The notes beneath the pieces are model-generated. The model was given only the letters and a program-made list of their open reading frames with translations, was not told the DNA's origin and searched no databases. Made by a program: the position numbers and the translations under genes. DNA of 64,000 nt from Alphaproteobacteria bacterium UBA4588 (lineage in GTDB: Bacteria; Pseudomonadota; Alphaproteobacteria; Rhodobacterales; Rhodobacteraceae): the NCBI GenBank assembly GCA_905182195.1, contig CAJJAW010000005.1, positions 434,001-498,000 of the forward strand, read 5' to 3'. This document shows positions 25,484 through 34,092 of the stretch, one piece after another. Positions within the stretch are counted from its first letter, which is position 1. Each line of letters opens with the position of its first letter.

Positions 25484-27136
25484 TCACATATTGGGGTAGT
25501 TCGGCCCATCCCCACCTTGTGGTGTAACCCATGTAATGTTTTCACTTGGGTCTTTGATATCACATGTCTTACAATGTACGCAGTTCTGAAAATTAATCAC
25601 AAACCGTGGGTCCTTGCCATCTTCCTCAACCACCTCGTAAACTCCAGCAGGGCAGTATCGCTGTGCTGGCTCCGCATATAGCGGTAAGTTCACAGAGATT
25701 GGTAAGTCCGGGTTGACCAAATGCAAATGCGGTGGTTGGCTTTCCTCGTGATTAGTCATCGCAAAGCTAACATTTGTTAGCCGATCAAATGATAGCTTCC
25801 CGTCAGGCTTTGGATAATCAATCTTTGGATAATCTTCTGCTTTTCCTGTCGATTGCGCATCAGTTTTGCCATGTTTTAGGGTCCCAAAAAGACTAAATTT
25901 AAAGATTGTTTGAAACCACATATCGACTCCACCCAAAAGTACCCCCCCCAAGGGGCCGAATCTGGCGGACAAGGGCGCCACATTGCGCACGACTTTAAGG
26001 TCTTTGCCAACAGGCCCAGAGCGCAATTCAGTGTCATAACTGTCAAGTACATCCCCTGACCTACCTTCGTTTATAGCCGCAAAAGCAGCCTCAGCTGCAG
26101 CCATACCAGAATACATGGCATTGTGATTACCTTTAATCCGCGGCAGGTTTACCAGGCCAACCGAACAGCCTAGCATCACACCACCCGGGAAAGCTGCTTG
26201 CGGCATGGATTGGGCACCCCCTTTAGTGACAGCGCGCGCGCCATAAGCCACACGTTTTCCACCCTCTAGCACTTTAGAAATCCGTGGGTGATGCTTGAAC
26301 CGCTGGAATTCCATATAGGGAAACAGATGCGGGTTCTTATAGTTTAAATCAATAATAAAACCGACGTAGACCTGATTATTTTCAAGGTGATACATGAAGG
26401 ATCCCCCTGATTGCTTAAAACCCATGGGCCAACCCATCGAATGAGTCACTTCGCCTGGGTTGTGGTTTTCAGGCTTCACTTCCCAGATTTCCTTCATTCC
26501 AAGACCAAACTTAGGCACGTCACATTCTTTATCAAGATCGTATTTGGCTATCACCTCTTTAGACAAAGAGCCTCTTACACCTTCCGATAGGAACACATAT
26601 TTGCCATGTAGCTCCATCCCCGGTTCATAGGCATCAGATGCACTGCCATCGGCATTCTTGCCAAACTCGCCGGCCACTACACCTTTGACCGCACCATCTC
26701 TATTAAAAACTAACTCAGAACAAGACATGCCTGGGAAAATTTCGACCCCCATTAATTCTGCCTGTTCAGCCAACCAGCGGCACACATTTCCCATAGATAC
26801 TATATAATTGCCATGGTTACTCATCAGCGGCGGCATGATCAAATTTGGTAGACGCAACTGTCCAGATTCGCCCAGAACGTAAAAATTATCTTCTGTCACA
26901 GCAGTGTTAAGCGGCGCGCCTTTTTCTTTCCAATCAGGAATAAGTTTAGTGAGAGCGCACGGGTCCAAAACAGCTCCGGACAAAATGTGCGCGCCTACTT
27001 CAGAGCCCTTTTCCAGAACGACGACTGCAAGGTCCCCATTCAATTGCTTCAAACGGATTGCAGCAGACAGGCCCGAGGGACCAGCGCCTACGATCACTAC
27101 ATCATATTCCATGGTCTCACGTTCAATATTTGCCAT
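25484..27136 (-). CDS. etfD: Electron transfer flavoprotein:ubiquinone oxidoreductase
   Basis: Membrane-associated FAD and 4Fe-4S enzyme that passes electrons from ETF to ubiquinone, serving fatty acid and amino acid dehydrogenases. It has 550 residues from MANIERETMEYDVV. The FAD dinucleotide fold VGAGPSGLSAAIRL is near the N-terminus. The C-terminal iron-sulfur cluster is supported by CPAGVYEVV and NFQNCVHCKTCDIKDPSENI, with four suitably spaced cysteines. AGGGA sits seven bases before the ATG. It leads a run into the TPR protein and ispE genes. The ETF genes etfAB are not in the window. Confidence 0.96.
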   Translation of the reverse strand: MANIERETMEYDVVIVGAGPSGLSAAIRLKQLNGDLAVVVLEKGSEVGAHILSGAVLDPCALTKLIPDWKEKGAPLNTAVTEDNFYVLGESGQLRLPNLIMPPLMSNHGNYIVSMGNVCRWLAEQAELMGVEIFPGMSCSELVFNRDGAVKGVVAGEFGKNADGSASDAYEPGMELHGKYVFLSEGVRGSLSKEVIAKYDLDKECDVPKFGLGMKEIWEVKPENHNPGEVTHSMGWPMGFKQSGGSFMYHLENNQVYVGFIIDLNYKNPHLFPYMEFQRFKHHPRISKVLEGGKRVAYGARAVTKGGAQSMPQAAFPGGVMLGCSVGLVNLPRIKGNHNAMYSGMAAAEAAFAAINEGRSGDVLDSYDTELRSGPVGKDLKVVRNVAPLSARFGPLGGVLLGGVDMWFQTIFKFSLFGTLKHGKTDAQSTGKAEDYPKIDYPKPDGKLSFDRLTNVSFAMTNHEESQPPHLHLVNPDLPISVNLPLYAEPAQRYCPAGVYEVVEEDGKDPRFVINFQNCVHCKTCDIKDPSENITWVTPQGGDGPNYPNM

Positions 27137-27925
27137 CTTTTTGTCCCTCACCGCGAGCCCAGTCTATGGAAACTGCGGCCAAATTTTAATATCAGTACAA
27201 TGTTTATGCTAGGTCACGGACGCAGGTCAATCATGACGCAGCTTCACAACAGAAAAGTTGATACTATTTTACCTTTTTGCAGCCCTTCCTTCGTCAAATA
27301 GTGCAATAAAAATTCTTTTCACCCGAGTGCCTCTTCAGAATATTAAAAAGAAAAAAATTCATAGGTCATATAGTCTAAATCCATGTTCAGCTTGGCTACC
27401 CATTAAACAGAGCTTCTGGGCCGGTTATCAAGGCCTACAAGCGCGTCGAAGCCCTAGCCTTGGCCTCCAATAATCTTCACTATTGAGCATGCGCCCTGTG
27501 CAAGCTGTCCAAATATACTTTAATTTAGACAATAGAGCCCTCAGCTATTACGCAATATAAATAGTACTGAAGCAGCTGATGGCGTTGAGTTCGAGCCAGC
27601 GGTGCTCTCATAGATTACCACCCAAAATCAACATTTTAGATTAGCAACAGAGGATCATAGAAAATATCGACACGGCATAATAAGAAAATATCTAATATTA
27701 AAGACACGCAGAAGCTCCCTAGCCTATAGCCTATTTGAAGGATTATCTTATCTCCTTCCCACCCAAAAGGAGTTCATCAGATTAGGATTTGGGGAATAAT
27801 GTAAGGCTGTATGTTGTAACTAATTAATAATTTGTAAAAAAATCTATTACAAGGCCTCTTGACCCTTGCCAAAACCCCATGGCTTGGGTCAGGTAGGGTG
27901 AGTTACAATCGTGAGTTTTATAGAA
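27137..27925. other. Long gene-free region between ETF-QO and greA
   Basis: Nearly 800 bp without a supportable ORF, unusual in this densely packed window. It shows a CTCCTT/AAGGAG hairpin at 27752-27772, three TTGTAA/TTACAA elements at 27814, 27832 and 27847, and a strong stem just before greA. A T-arm-like GTTCGAGCC near 27589 has no matching tRNA arms. It may contain a regulatory leader, an uncalled small RNA or a decayed gene. Confidence 0.6.
27858..27893 (+). promoter_or_regulatory. Strong imperfect hairpin in the greA leader
   Basis: Arms of 8 bp (CTTGACCC/GGGTCAGG, one G-T pair) are followed by a symmetric TT/TT internal loop and a 4-bp inner stem (GCCA/TGGC) closing an eight-base loop. 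It ends 33 bases before the greA ATG and has no T-run, so it does not look like a simple terminator. A leader regulatory role is inferred. Confidence 0.5.
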
Positions 27926-28396
27926 ATGGAAAAAGTCCCCTTAACCCGTTCAGGTGCGATCCGGCTTGAAGCCGAAATGAAAAATCTGAAATCAGTTGAA
28001 CGCCCTACGATCATCAGGGCGATCGCAGAAGCGCGTGAACTGGGTGACCTGAAAGAAAATGCTGAATATCACTCTGCGCGAGAAAAGCAGGGGTTCATAG
28101 AAGGCCGGATTAAAGAGTTGGAATCGATATTAGGCAGAGCTGATATAATTGATCCAGCCAGCCTATCGGGAACCGTCAAATTTGGAGCAACTGTAGGGTT
28201 AGTTGATGAAGACACCGACGAGGAAAAAACATATCAAGTAGTTGGAGAACCTGAAGCTGATATCGAAAACGGTAAGCTGAACATGCGGTCACCACTAGCC
28301 CGTGCATTGATCGGCAAAGAAGAGGGCGACAGCATTGAAGTGCGCACACCAGGAGGCACAAGGTCTTATGAAATCATAAATATAAAATTTATCTAA
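27926..28396 (+). CDS. greA: Transcription elongation factor GreA
   Basis: Binds the secondary channel of RNA polymerase and stimulates cleavage of backtracked transcripts. It has 156 residues from [20 protein letters not shown], matching GreA length. The coiled-coil tip with its acidic pair is in [20 protein letters not shown], followed by [11 protein letters not shown], and the C-terminal FKBP-like domain ends in [12 protein letters not shown] five codons upstream is an alternative start; neither has a strong ribosome binding site, though GTGAG lies ten bases before the chosen ATG. It converges with moeA, 9 bp apart. A long structured leader precedes it. Confidence 0.95.
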   Translation: MEKVPLTRSGAIRLEAEMKNLKSVERPTIIRAIAEARELGDLKENAEYHSAREKQGFIEGRIKELESILGRADIIDPASLSGTVKFGATVGLVDEDTDEEKTYQVVGEPEADIENGKLNMRSPLARALIGKEEGDSIEVRTPGGTRSYEIINIKFI

Positions 28397-28405
28397 ATTT
28401 AGGCA

Positions 28406-29659
28406 TTAAAGGCCAAAACTGCTGTATGGAATAAATCTTATTAATTGGCCGGCTGTGACCTGAATAGCTTCATCCGGTAATTCGACCAGACCATCAGCCC
28501 AAGACAGCCCCGAGACGCGCCCAGAGCCCTCAGATGCAAACGCCTCAACTGCACCATTGCGCAGACGTGCACGCAGATACTCACGCCGCCCCGCCTTTTT
28601 ATTTTTGGCAAAAGTAGCTGGTAAGGTAAGCGCTTTTGGGTCAGAAAAGCTACTGCCTGAAAGCTGCATCAAAGCGGGCCGCGCAAACACCAAAGTACAC
28701 ACAAAAGCTGCAACCGGGTTGCCTGGCAGGCCAAACACCGGCACTCCCTTCCACATACCCAACGCTAAGGGCCGCCCAGGTTTGACTGCGATGCGCCATA
28801 GCGCCATATTCCCCTTCTCGCTTAAAATGGATGACATATGGTCCTCATCGCCAGCACTGGCACCACCTGAGGTAAGAATTACATCAGCCTCCTCAGCGGC
28901 TTCATCCAGAGCTTGGCATACAAGGCTAGCGTCATCTGGCACTATACCCATATCTACTACTTGCATGCCCCAACGCTGCAGAACCGCCCGCAACATAGGT
29001 CGGTTGGCGTCAAAAATTTGATCCAGCCTGCTATCAATACCTGGCGCACAAAGCTCCGCACCCGTCGAGATCAAAGCGACTCGCAAAGTCTTAAATACTT
29101 TAACTTGCACGACACCAACAGAAACCAACACCCCTATATCCTGCGGCTGGATCACGTGCCCAGCAGAAAATAGCACGGCGCCTTGCTCCACATCCTCACC
29201 AGAACTTCGGGCATTAGCCCCTTGCTTAAGTGGACCATTTACATAAAGCTTACTACCCTCAACGAAGACGTCCTCTTGCAGCACCACTGTATCAGCACCC
29301 TCAGGCAAAGCAGCTCCAGTCAAGATCCGAAGCGCCTGACCCGGCGCAACCGAGCCTGCGAATGCATCACCTGCAGCTGCACGGCCATCTCGCAGTTCAA
29401 AGCAATGCTCCCCCTGAGCAAGGCCCCCAAAAAGTGCGTACCCATCTACCGCTGAGTTGGCATAAGGCGGATGCGATCGGTGGGCCATGACTGCCTTAGC
29501 CAAAATGCGCCCATCACTTGTATCTACAGCACGTTCTTCAATATCAACAACCGTTTGGAGCCGCGCTTCAAGTAAGGCAAGCGCATCTTCCACCGGGGTC
29601 CAATGCACCCCAGCAGGTAAAGCAAAACAATCGTTTCGAAGCTTTGGCGCTTGGGTCAC
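28406..29659 (-). CDS. moeA: Molybdopterin molybdotransferase
   Basis: Inserts molybdate into adenylylated molybdopterin in the last step of basic molybdenum cofactor synthesis. It has 417 residues. The N-terminal domain carries PPYANSAVDGYAL and LRILTGAALPEGADTVV; the MogA-like domain carries ISTGAEL, ANRPML, LTSGGASAGDEDHM and the C-terminal GLPGNPVAAFVCTLVFARP. It overlaps the end of mobB by 4 nt (ATGA), closing a four-gene operon fdhD-mobA-mobB-moeA. Confidence 0.95.
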   Translation of the reverse strand: MTQAPKLRNDCFALPAGVHWTPVEDALALLEARLQTVVDIEERAVDTSDGRILAKAVMAHRSHPPYANSAVDGYALFGGLAQGEHCFELRDGRAAAGDAFAGSVAPGQALRILTGAALPEGADTVVLQEDVFVEGSKLYVNGPLKQGANARSSGEDVEQGAVLFSAGHVIQPQDIGVLVSVGVVQVKVFKTLRVALISTGAELCAPGIDSRLDQIFDANRPMLRAVLQRWGMQVVDMGIVPDDASLVCQALDEAAEEADVILTSGGASAGDEDHMSSILSEKGNMALWRIAVKPGRPLALGMWKGVPVFGLPGNPVAAFVCTLVFARPALMQLSGSSFSDPKALTLPATFAKNKKAGRREYLRARLRNGAVEAFASEGSGRVSGLSWADGLVELPDEAIQVTAGQLIRFIPYSSFGL

Positions 29660-30153
29660 TTTGTCAAATCCAGATATTCCAAAATAAAATCTGCAACTAC
29701 TGCGGTATCATCCAAATCAAAAACTGGACGGTCAATTTCCAAGCCAATATCACTCGCCACAGCCAATATTGTCGGGTCATTGGGCGCAATCAGGGGGTTA
29801 CCAGTCTCAGCACGCCACGCCTCAACTTTTGGATGGCTATCGCGTTTCCAGCCCTCAATCAAAATAAGGTCAACAGGGTCAAGCTTAGCCAAAAGCTCCG
29901 GTAAGCTGGGTTCTTGGGTCCCGCGATGTTCATTCATCAAGGCCCACCGCTCAGTAGAGGCTAATAAAACCTGTGATGCTCCAGCAATCCGGTGCCGATG
30001 ACTATCCTTGCCAGGATGGTCCACATCAAAGGTGTGATGCGCGTGTTTGAGGGTGGATACAGTATAACCTCGACCAATAATTTCCACGACTAAGCGCTCC
30101 ATCAGCCCAGTCTTGCCCGCGTTTTTCCAGCCAGTTATACCAAATACGTTCAT
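29656..30153 (-). CDS. mobB: Molybdopterin-guanine dinucleotide biosynthesis protein MobB
   Basis: A small P-loop GTPase-like adaptor thought to help MobA attach GMP to the cofactor. It has 165 residues. The Walker A segment lies at the N-terminus in VFGITGWKNAGKTGLMERL, followed by TLKHAHHTFDVDHPGKDSHR and LILIEGWKRDSHPK, all typical of MobB. It overlaps mobA and moeA by 4 nt each. In many genomes MobB is non-essential for cofactor synthesis. Confidence 0.94.
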   Translation of the reverse strand: MNVFGITGWKNAGKTGLMERLVVEIIGRGYTVSTLKHAHHTFDVDHPGKDSHRHRIAGASQVLLASTERWALMNEHRGTQEPSLPELLAKLDPVDLILIEGWKRDSHPKVEAWRAETGNPLIAPNDPTILAVASDIGLEIDRPVFDLDDTAVVADFILEYLDLTK

Positions 30154-30755
30154 TTCATCGCCTCAGCCTTCACCAAATCTTCTGGCGTATTGATATTAAA
30201 AAACGGGTCATATCCATCGCTGGAAAATAAAGCCTCGGCTACGCCATGCTGATCTGTCCAGAGTACCACTTTGCGCATCCCAGTGGCCAATGCTTGCCGT
30301 AGATCATCTCGAAGTGATACGGGCCAAAGCCCAAAAGTTGGATGCCTATACAGCTTACCAGATCCTTGAGTCGCCGCTAATGCAATAGGCATAGCCTGTA
30401 AAACACGCTCCTGTTCGAGTCGACTCCGTAAATCCATGGGAAAAAATGGTGTGTCAGCAGCCACAGTGAGGATATGATCTGCTCCCTGCTCGGCAGCCCA
30501 ATCGAGGCCTGCCAATACACCAGCAAGCGGCCCAGGGAATTCAGATACAGAGTCTGCCACAACAGGCAGCCCAAATTCAGTGAACCGAGCAGGATCACCG
30601 TTGGCATTTAATGCGAGATCAGAAACCTGAAGTTGAAGTCGCTCCAGCACATGGTCAATTATCCGGCGGCCCGCCAAGGGCAACAGAGATTTATCTCCTC
30701 CACCCATGCGGCTTGCTTTTCCTCCAGCCAAAATAACTCCCAAAAGAGCTGTCAT
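30150..30755 (-). CDS. mobA: Molybdenum cofactor guanylyltransferase
   Basis: Transfers GMP from GTP to Mo-molybdopterin, giving the bis-MGD form used by formate dehydrogenases and other DMSO-reductase family enzymes. It has 201 residues. The nucleotidyltransferase signature is at the start, LLGVILAGGKASRMGGGDKSL, with VADTPFFP further in. It overlaps fdhD by 4 nt upstream and mobB by 4 nt downstream. Confidence 0.95.
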   Translation of the reverse strand: MTALLGVILAGGKASRMGGGDKSLLPLAGRRIIDHVLERLQLQVSDLALNANGDPARFTEFGLPVVADSVSEFPGPLAGVLAGLDWAAEQGADHILTVAADTPFFPMDLRSRLEQERVLQAMPIALAATQGSGKLYRHPTFGLWPVSLRDDLRQALATGMRKVVLWTDQHGVAEALFSSDGYDPFFNINTPEDLVKAEAMK

Positions 30756-31621
30756 TGTGCCGATTTCCTACGGTGTATTCGGTCTTCGTCTTCGCTAGAG
30801 GGAACAGCATCATAAACAAGCCGCTCATCTCCAGCCAAACATTGAAACCGCTGCCCCCGCATGCGTCCAATCAAGGTCAGCCCAACCTGATGCGCCAACT
30901 CCACACCCCAAGCGGTAAAACCTGAACGGCTAGCTAGAACTGGAACACCCATTAAGGCGCATTTGATCACCATTTCAGATGTCAAACGGCCCGTAGTGTA
31001 TAAAATTTTATTAGCACCTAAAGTTTGACTTGCACGCATCCACCCGGCCACTTTATCTACGGCATTATGGCGCCCAACATCTTCCATATACACCAGCGGC
31101 TGATCTTGTGCGCAGAGTACTGTACCATGGATGGCTCCTGCACTTAGATAGAGGCTGGGCATTTGATTGATCTGGCGCGCTAGGCTGTAAAGCCAAGAAG
31201 TGTGAATGGTAGATTTTGGTAGCCGGAGCCCGTCAATACCCTCCATGATATCCCCAAAGACTGTACCCACCGCACAGCCTGAGGTGCGAGTTTTTTTCTT
31301 CAGCTTCGCTTCGTAATTGGTAGGGCTATTTGTGCGCACCACAACCGTCTGCAGCTCTGCATCAAAGTGTATAGCCTCAACAATCTCTTCTTTGGACAGC
31401 ATGCCCTGATTGCTCAAGAACCCTTGTGCCAAATATTCCGGGTAATCGCCAATGGTCATAGCCGTCACAATTTCTTGTCCGTTTAACCAAATTGTTAGGG
31501 GACGTTCTTCCACAACATTCAGCGAAATTTGTGCCCCAAAATGATCAACACCCACAACTTGGCGTGTTAATCCCTCAGCCAGTGGGTTAGGCACGATCAA
31601 ACTGGGCTTGGCTTGGGCCAT
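30752..31621 (-). CDS. fdhD: Formate dehydrogenase sulfurtransferase FdhD
   Basis: Carries persulfide sulfur to the bis-MGD cofactor of formate dehydrogenase. It has 289 residues. Family blocks are MTIGDYPEYLAQGFL, YMEDVGRHNAVDKVAGW, YTTGRLTSEMVIKC and ASRSGFTAWGVELA. The sulfur-carrying loop reads RTSGCAVGT: one cysteine (about Cys116) where E. coli FdhD has a CxxC pair. That variant is odd but the first cysteine, the usual persulfide carrier, is kept. It is the first gene of the cofactor operon and diverges from azlC across 54 bp. No formate dehydrogenase structural gene lies in the window. Confidence 0.92.
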   Translation of the reverse strand: MAQAKPSLIVPNPLAEGLTRQVVGVDHFGAQISLNVVEERPLTIWLNGQEIVTAMTIGDYPEYLAQGFLSNQGMLSKEEIVEAIHFDAELQTVVVRTNSPTNYEAKLKKKTRTSGCAVGTVFGDIMEGIDGLRLPKSTIHTSWLYSLARQINQMPSLYLSAGAIHGTVLCAQDQPLVYMEDVGRHNAVDKVAGWMRASQTLGANKILYTTGRLTSEMVIKCALMGVPVLASRSGFTAWGVELAHQVGLTLIGRMRGQRFQCLAGDERLVYDAVPSSEDEDRIHRRKSAQ

Positions 31622-31675
31622 GGGACTCTCCTATATAACGAAAATAAGAACACCTCCTATAGATAGGGCAAGCCG

Positions 31676-32377
31676 ATGCAATCTGCCAGACATGACTTTT
31701 GGAAAGGCTTTTGGGGGGCTTTGCCTTTTTGCTTTATCGTTGGTCCTTACGGCATGGTATTTGGTGTTTTGGCGGCTGAATCTGGGCTGGATGTATTAAC
31801 AGCCATTGCGTTTTCAGTTGCAGTAATTGCTGGGGCAGCACAATTTACAGCGCTATCACTGATGCAAGACCAAGCGCCTACTGTGATTATTATCATCGTT
31901 GGCCTGGCCGTAAATTTACGCATGGCTTTGTATTCCGCAACTTTGGCGCCACACTTGGGTGCTGCTCCGTTTTGGACTCGGGCGCTGGTGGCTTATTCAA
32001 CTCTAGATCACAGTTTTGCACTTGCAGATGCCAAATATCAGGCAGATCCTGCAATGACACTGTCACAGAAGCTGGCATTTTTTTTCGGGGCGACTGGCTT
32101 CGTGGGAGTTATATGGATCGTTGGGACGGGATTAGGGGCTTGGCTGGGAACTCGGATTCCAGATTGGCTAGCCCTGGACTTCGCAATGCCAATTGCCTTT
32201 ATCGCTTTGGTAGCCCCCGCCTTACGCACGGTGCCTCAAGTGGCAGCAGCTTTAACTGCTGCCGTGTTGTCACTAGTTTTAGCGGCCGTACCGTACGGAC
32301 TAGGGCTGATCATGGCCGCCTTTGTAGCTTTGCTGCTAGGGGGCGAACTTGAGCGCCGCAAGCAGACTACCTTATGA
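31676..32377 (+). CDS. azlC: Branched-chain amino acid exporter large subunit, AzlC family
   Basis: Integral membrane subunit of a two-component exporter of branched-chain amino acids (AzlCD/BrnFE type). It has 233 residues with about six to seven hydrophobic helices. Family features are GALPFCFIVGPYGMVFGVLA, AGAAQFTAL and LAVNLRMALYSATLAPHLG. AGGG lies seven bases before the ATG. It overlaps azlD by 4 nt (ATGA). Confidence 0.92.
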   Translation: MQSARHDFWKGFWGALPFCFIVGPYGMVFGVLAAESGLDVLTAIAFSVAVIAGAAQFTALSLMQDQAPTVIIIIVGLAVNLRMALYSATLAPHLGAAPFWTRALVAYSTLDHSFALADAKYQADPAMTLSQKLAFFFGATGFVGVIWIVGTGLGAWLGTRIPDWLALDFAMPIAFIALVAPALRTVPQVAAALTAAVLSLVLAAVPYGLGLIMAAFVALLLGGELERRKQTTL

Positions 32378-32703
32378 ATTATCCTTCCACTACGCTTTGG
32401 ATCATCATTGCCGGGCTAGCTTTTGGCAGTTGGTTACTGCGATTTTCATTTCTGGGGTTAATTGGTAGCAAGGACTTGCCTGAGTGGCTCAAGCGACATT
32501 TACGATATACGGTAGTATCAGTGTTGCCAGGCATTATCGCACCCTTGGTGTTTCTACCCAAAGCTACTGGTGGTGTATTTGACCTACCACGTTTTTTGGC
32601 AGCGGCGGTGACGTTGGGTGTAGGCATCTGGACACGCAATGTATTCGTCGCAGTTATAGCTGGCGGCATAACGCTCTATTCGATGTTAAACATCAGCTTT
32701 TGA
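32374..32703 (+). CDS. azlD: Branched-chain amino acid exporter small subunit, AzlD family
   Basis: A 109-residue membrane protein with three to four helices. The segment LAFGSWLLRFSFLGLIG and the later YTVVSVLPGIIAPLV and FLAAAVTLGVGIWTRNVFVAVI are AzlD-like. It is translationally coupled to azlC by a 4-nt overlap and presumably forms the transporter with it. Confidence 0.9.
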   Translation: MNYPSTTLWIIIAGLAFGSWLLRFSFLGLIGSKDLPEWLKRHLRYTVVSVLPGIIAPLVFLPKATGGVFDLPRFLAAAVTLGVGIWTRNVFVAVIAGGITLYSMLNISF

Positions 32704-32772
32704 TACTACTGGGAGCTATAAGCATCAGAAAATACTCATACAAAAGTATAAAATGCGTAAGTTAGACTAATT

Positions 32773-32913
32773 TCATCCGTTGATCAGATAGAGCAGAGCC
32801 AAAGCAGCAACAATCACAACGGTGGATTTGGACACAATGCCCATGAAGCTTGCAAATGTTTTTTCCTGGTCATCTGTACTCATAGAGCCATGTTCGTGTT
32901 TTTGATCAGCCAT
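32773..32913 (-). CDS. aa3-type cytochrome c oxidase subunit IV (46 residues)
   Basis: A tiny single-helix membrane protein: a charged N-terminus MADQKHEHGSMSTDDQEKTF, then one helix from about residue 30 to 45 ending LLYLING. The EKTF-x2-F motif before the helix and the total length match the bacterial aa3 oxidase subunit IV family (COX4_pro_2), which binds the edge of the main oxidase subunits. GAGG sits seven bases before the ATG. It stands alone between azlD and a hydrolase gene; the rest of the oxidase is elsewhere, which is usual for this subunit. It is short enough to be missed by gene finders. Confidence 0.82.
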   Translation of the reverse strand: MADQKHEHGSMSTDDQEKTFASFMGIVSKSTVVIVAALALLYLING

Positions 32914-33054
32914 TTCTAAACCTCTATGTTATTTTATTTTGCCATAACTGTCGTTTCAACATTTGTCACGTGTTCAGGCGTCAATAGCAGCAATAAAGCG
33001 CGCGTTATTCTAATTTATGACACCTCAAATCCATATTGGCGCAGCTTGATCGAG

Positions 33055-34083
33055 CTATTTCAACTGCCACCGGTAGGCCCCGTCCCTATCTAGGGTACGG
33101 CTGACCTCACCTGCATGCCAAAGGTAATTACAATGCGCCAAGGCCTCAACAAGACCCAGGCCATATTCGCCATCACCGATGTTACGCTTGAAGACAGCCA
33201 GCATAACTTCTCCGGCCGTCTTGGGAGTTTTTAAGTCTATGCGCAGCCGATCTAAAGCACCGTGATGGTTTTCTAGAAGTTGTTTCAGCCGCAACGGAAT
33301 GCCGATAAAAGGTAGTTTGTGGCCCGGCAATGCAAGATGATCTGCCCGCGCAAAGTCTTTCAGACGGGAACAGCTATACATCCATTCGGCAAGGGGGTTG
33401 GCGTCAGGTTCAGTTGGGTACACGCCAATATTAGAGCTGATAGAAGGAATTATCTGATCACCGGTCAGTACCAAATTGTCATCGCGGCTCCAAAAGCTTG
33501 CATGATCAGGTGCGTGTCCGTTATCCACGCGAATATCCCATATTCTCCCACCCATTTCAATAATGCTACCTTCTTGAATTCGGCTAAAACCAACCGGTAT
33601 TGGGTGCACTACATCAGAAAAATTGAATGGACGATCAGTCTCTCTTGCCGCAAGCAAGTCAGCTCGCATTCCGGCGCGACGATAAAAGTCAATTTGGTTC
33701 GGAGTATAGCTATCTTGCACATCAAGCGTCAGCATGCGTGCCGTTAGATAGGCCACTTGTGTGGATATATATTCGGCATCAAACTCTTCCACAAACCAAC
33801 CGTTCAAACCAATATGATCAGGATGATGGTGGGTGGCTACCACACGCTTGACAGGCTTGCCCCGCAATGGACCATCCAACAAGTGTTGCCACATGCCCAG
33901 CACTTTCCGGGACTTCATGCCCGTATCTATTAGGGTCCAACCATCACCATCGTCCAAGACATAAATGTTTACATGGTCCAGCTTCATCGGAAGGGGCAGG
34001 CGTAGCCAATATACAGATTCGGCAATCTCAATCATCGCACCGTTTTCAGGTGGCGTTTCTAAAGGATACCTAATGGTTGTCAT
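33055..34083 (-). CDS. Metallo-beta-lactamase-fold hydrolase
   Basis: A 342-residue MBL-fold protein with the dinuclear zinc ligands HHHPDH at 85-90, a GHAPDH block, LTGDQIIPS and LPGH near 250-260. The C-terminal part with a winged-helix-like segment (LKTPKTAGEVMLAVF) is found in the hydrolase/LACTB2-like group. The substrate is unknown; hydroxyacyl-thioester hydrolysis is a plausible guess given the acyl-CoA dehydrogenase gene 9 bp upstream on the same strand, with which it surely forms an operon. Confidence 0.88.
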   Translation of the reverse strand: MTTIRYPLETPPENGAMIEIAESVYWLRLPLPMKLDHVNIYVLDDGDGWTLIDTGMKSRKVLGMWQHLLDGPLRGKPVKRVVATHHHPDHIGLNGWFVEEFDAEYISTQVAYLTARMLTLDVQDSYTPNQIDFYRRAGMRADLLAARETDRPFNFSDVVHPIPVGFSRIQEGSIIEMGGRIWDIRVDNGHAPDHASFWSRDDNLVLTGDQIIPSISSNIGVYPTEPDANPLAEWMYSCSRLKDFARADHLALPGHKLPFIGIPLRLKQLLENHHGALDRLRIDLKTPKTAGEVMLAVFKRNIGDGEYGLGLVEALAHCNYLWHAGEVSRTLDRDGAYRWQLK

Positions 34084-34092
34084 GCGAACAGG

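Noticed and set aside
23665-25563. Longer form of the TPR protein beginning upstream near the ETF-QO end
   Set aside because: The extra 62 residues overlap ETF-QO and hide a signal peptide that begins at a GTG with a good GGGAG.
27575-27625. GTTCGAGCC resembling a tRNA T-arm
   Set aside because: No paired T-stem, anticodon arm, D-arm or acceptor stem could be built around it.
32723-32757. ATACT/AGTAT stem with TTTT on the minus strand after the small oxidase subunit gene
   Set aside because: Five AT-rich base pairs are too weak to call a terminator.
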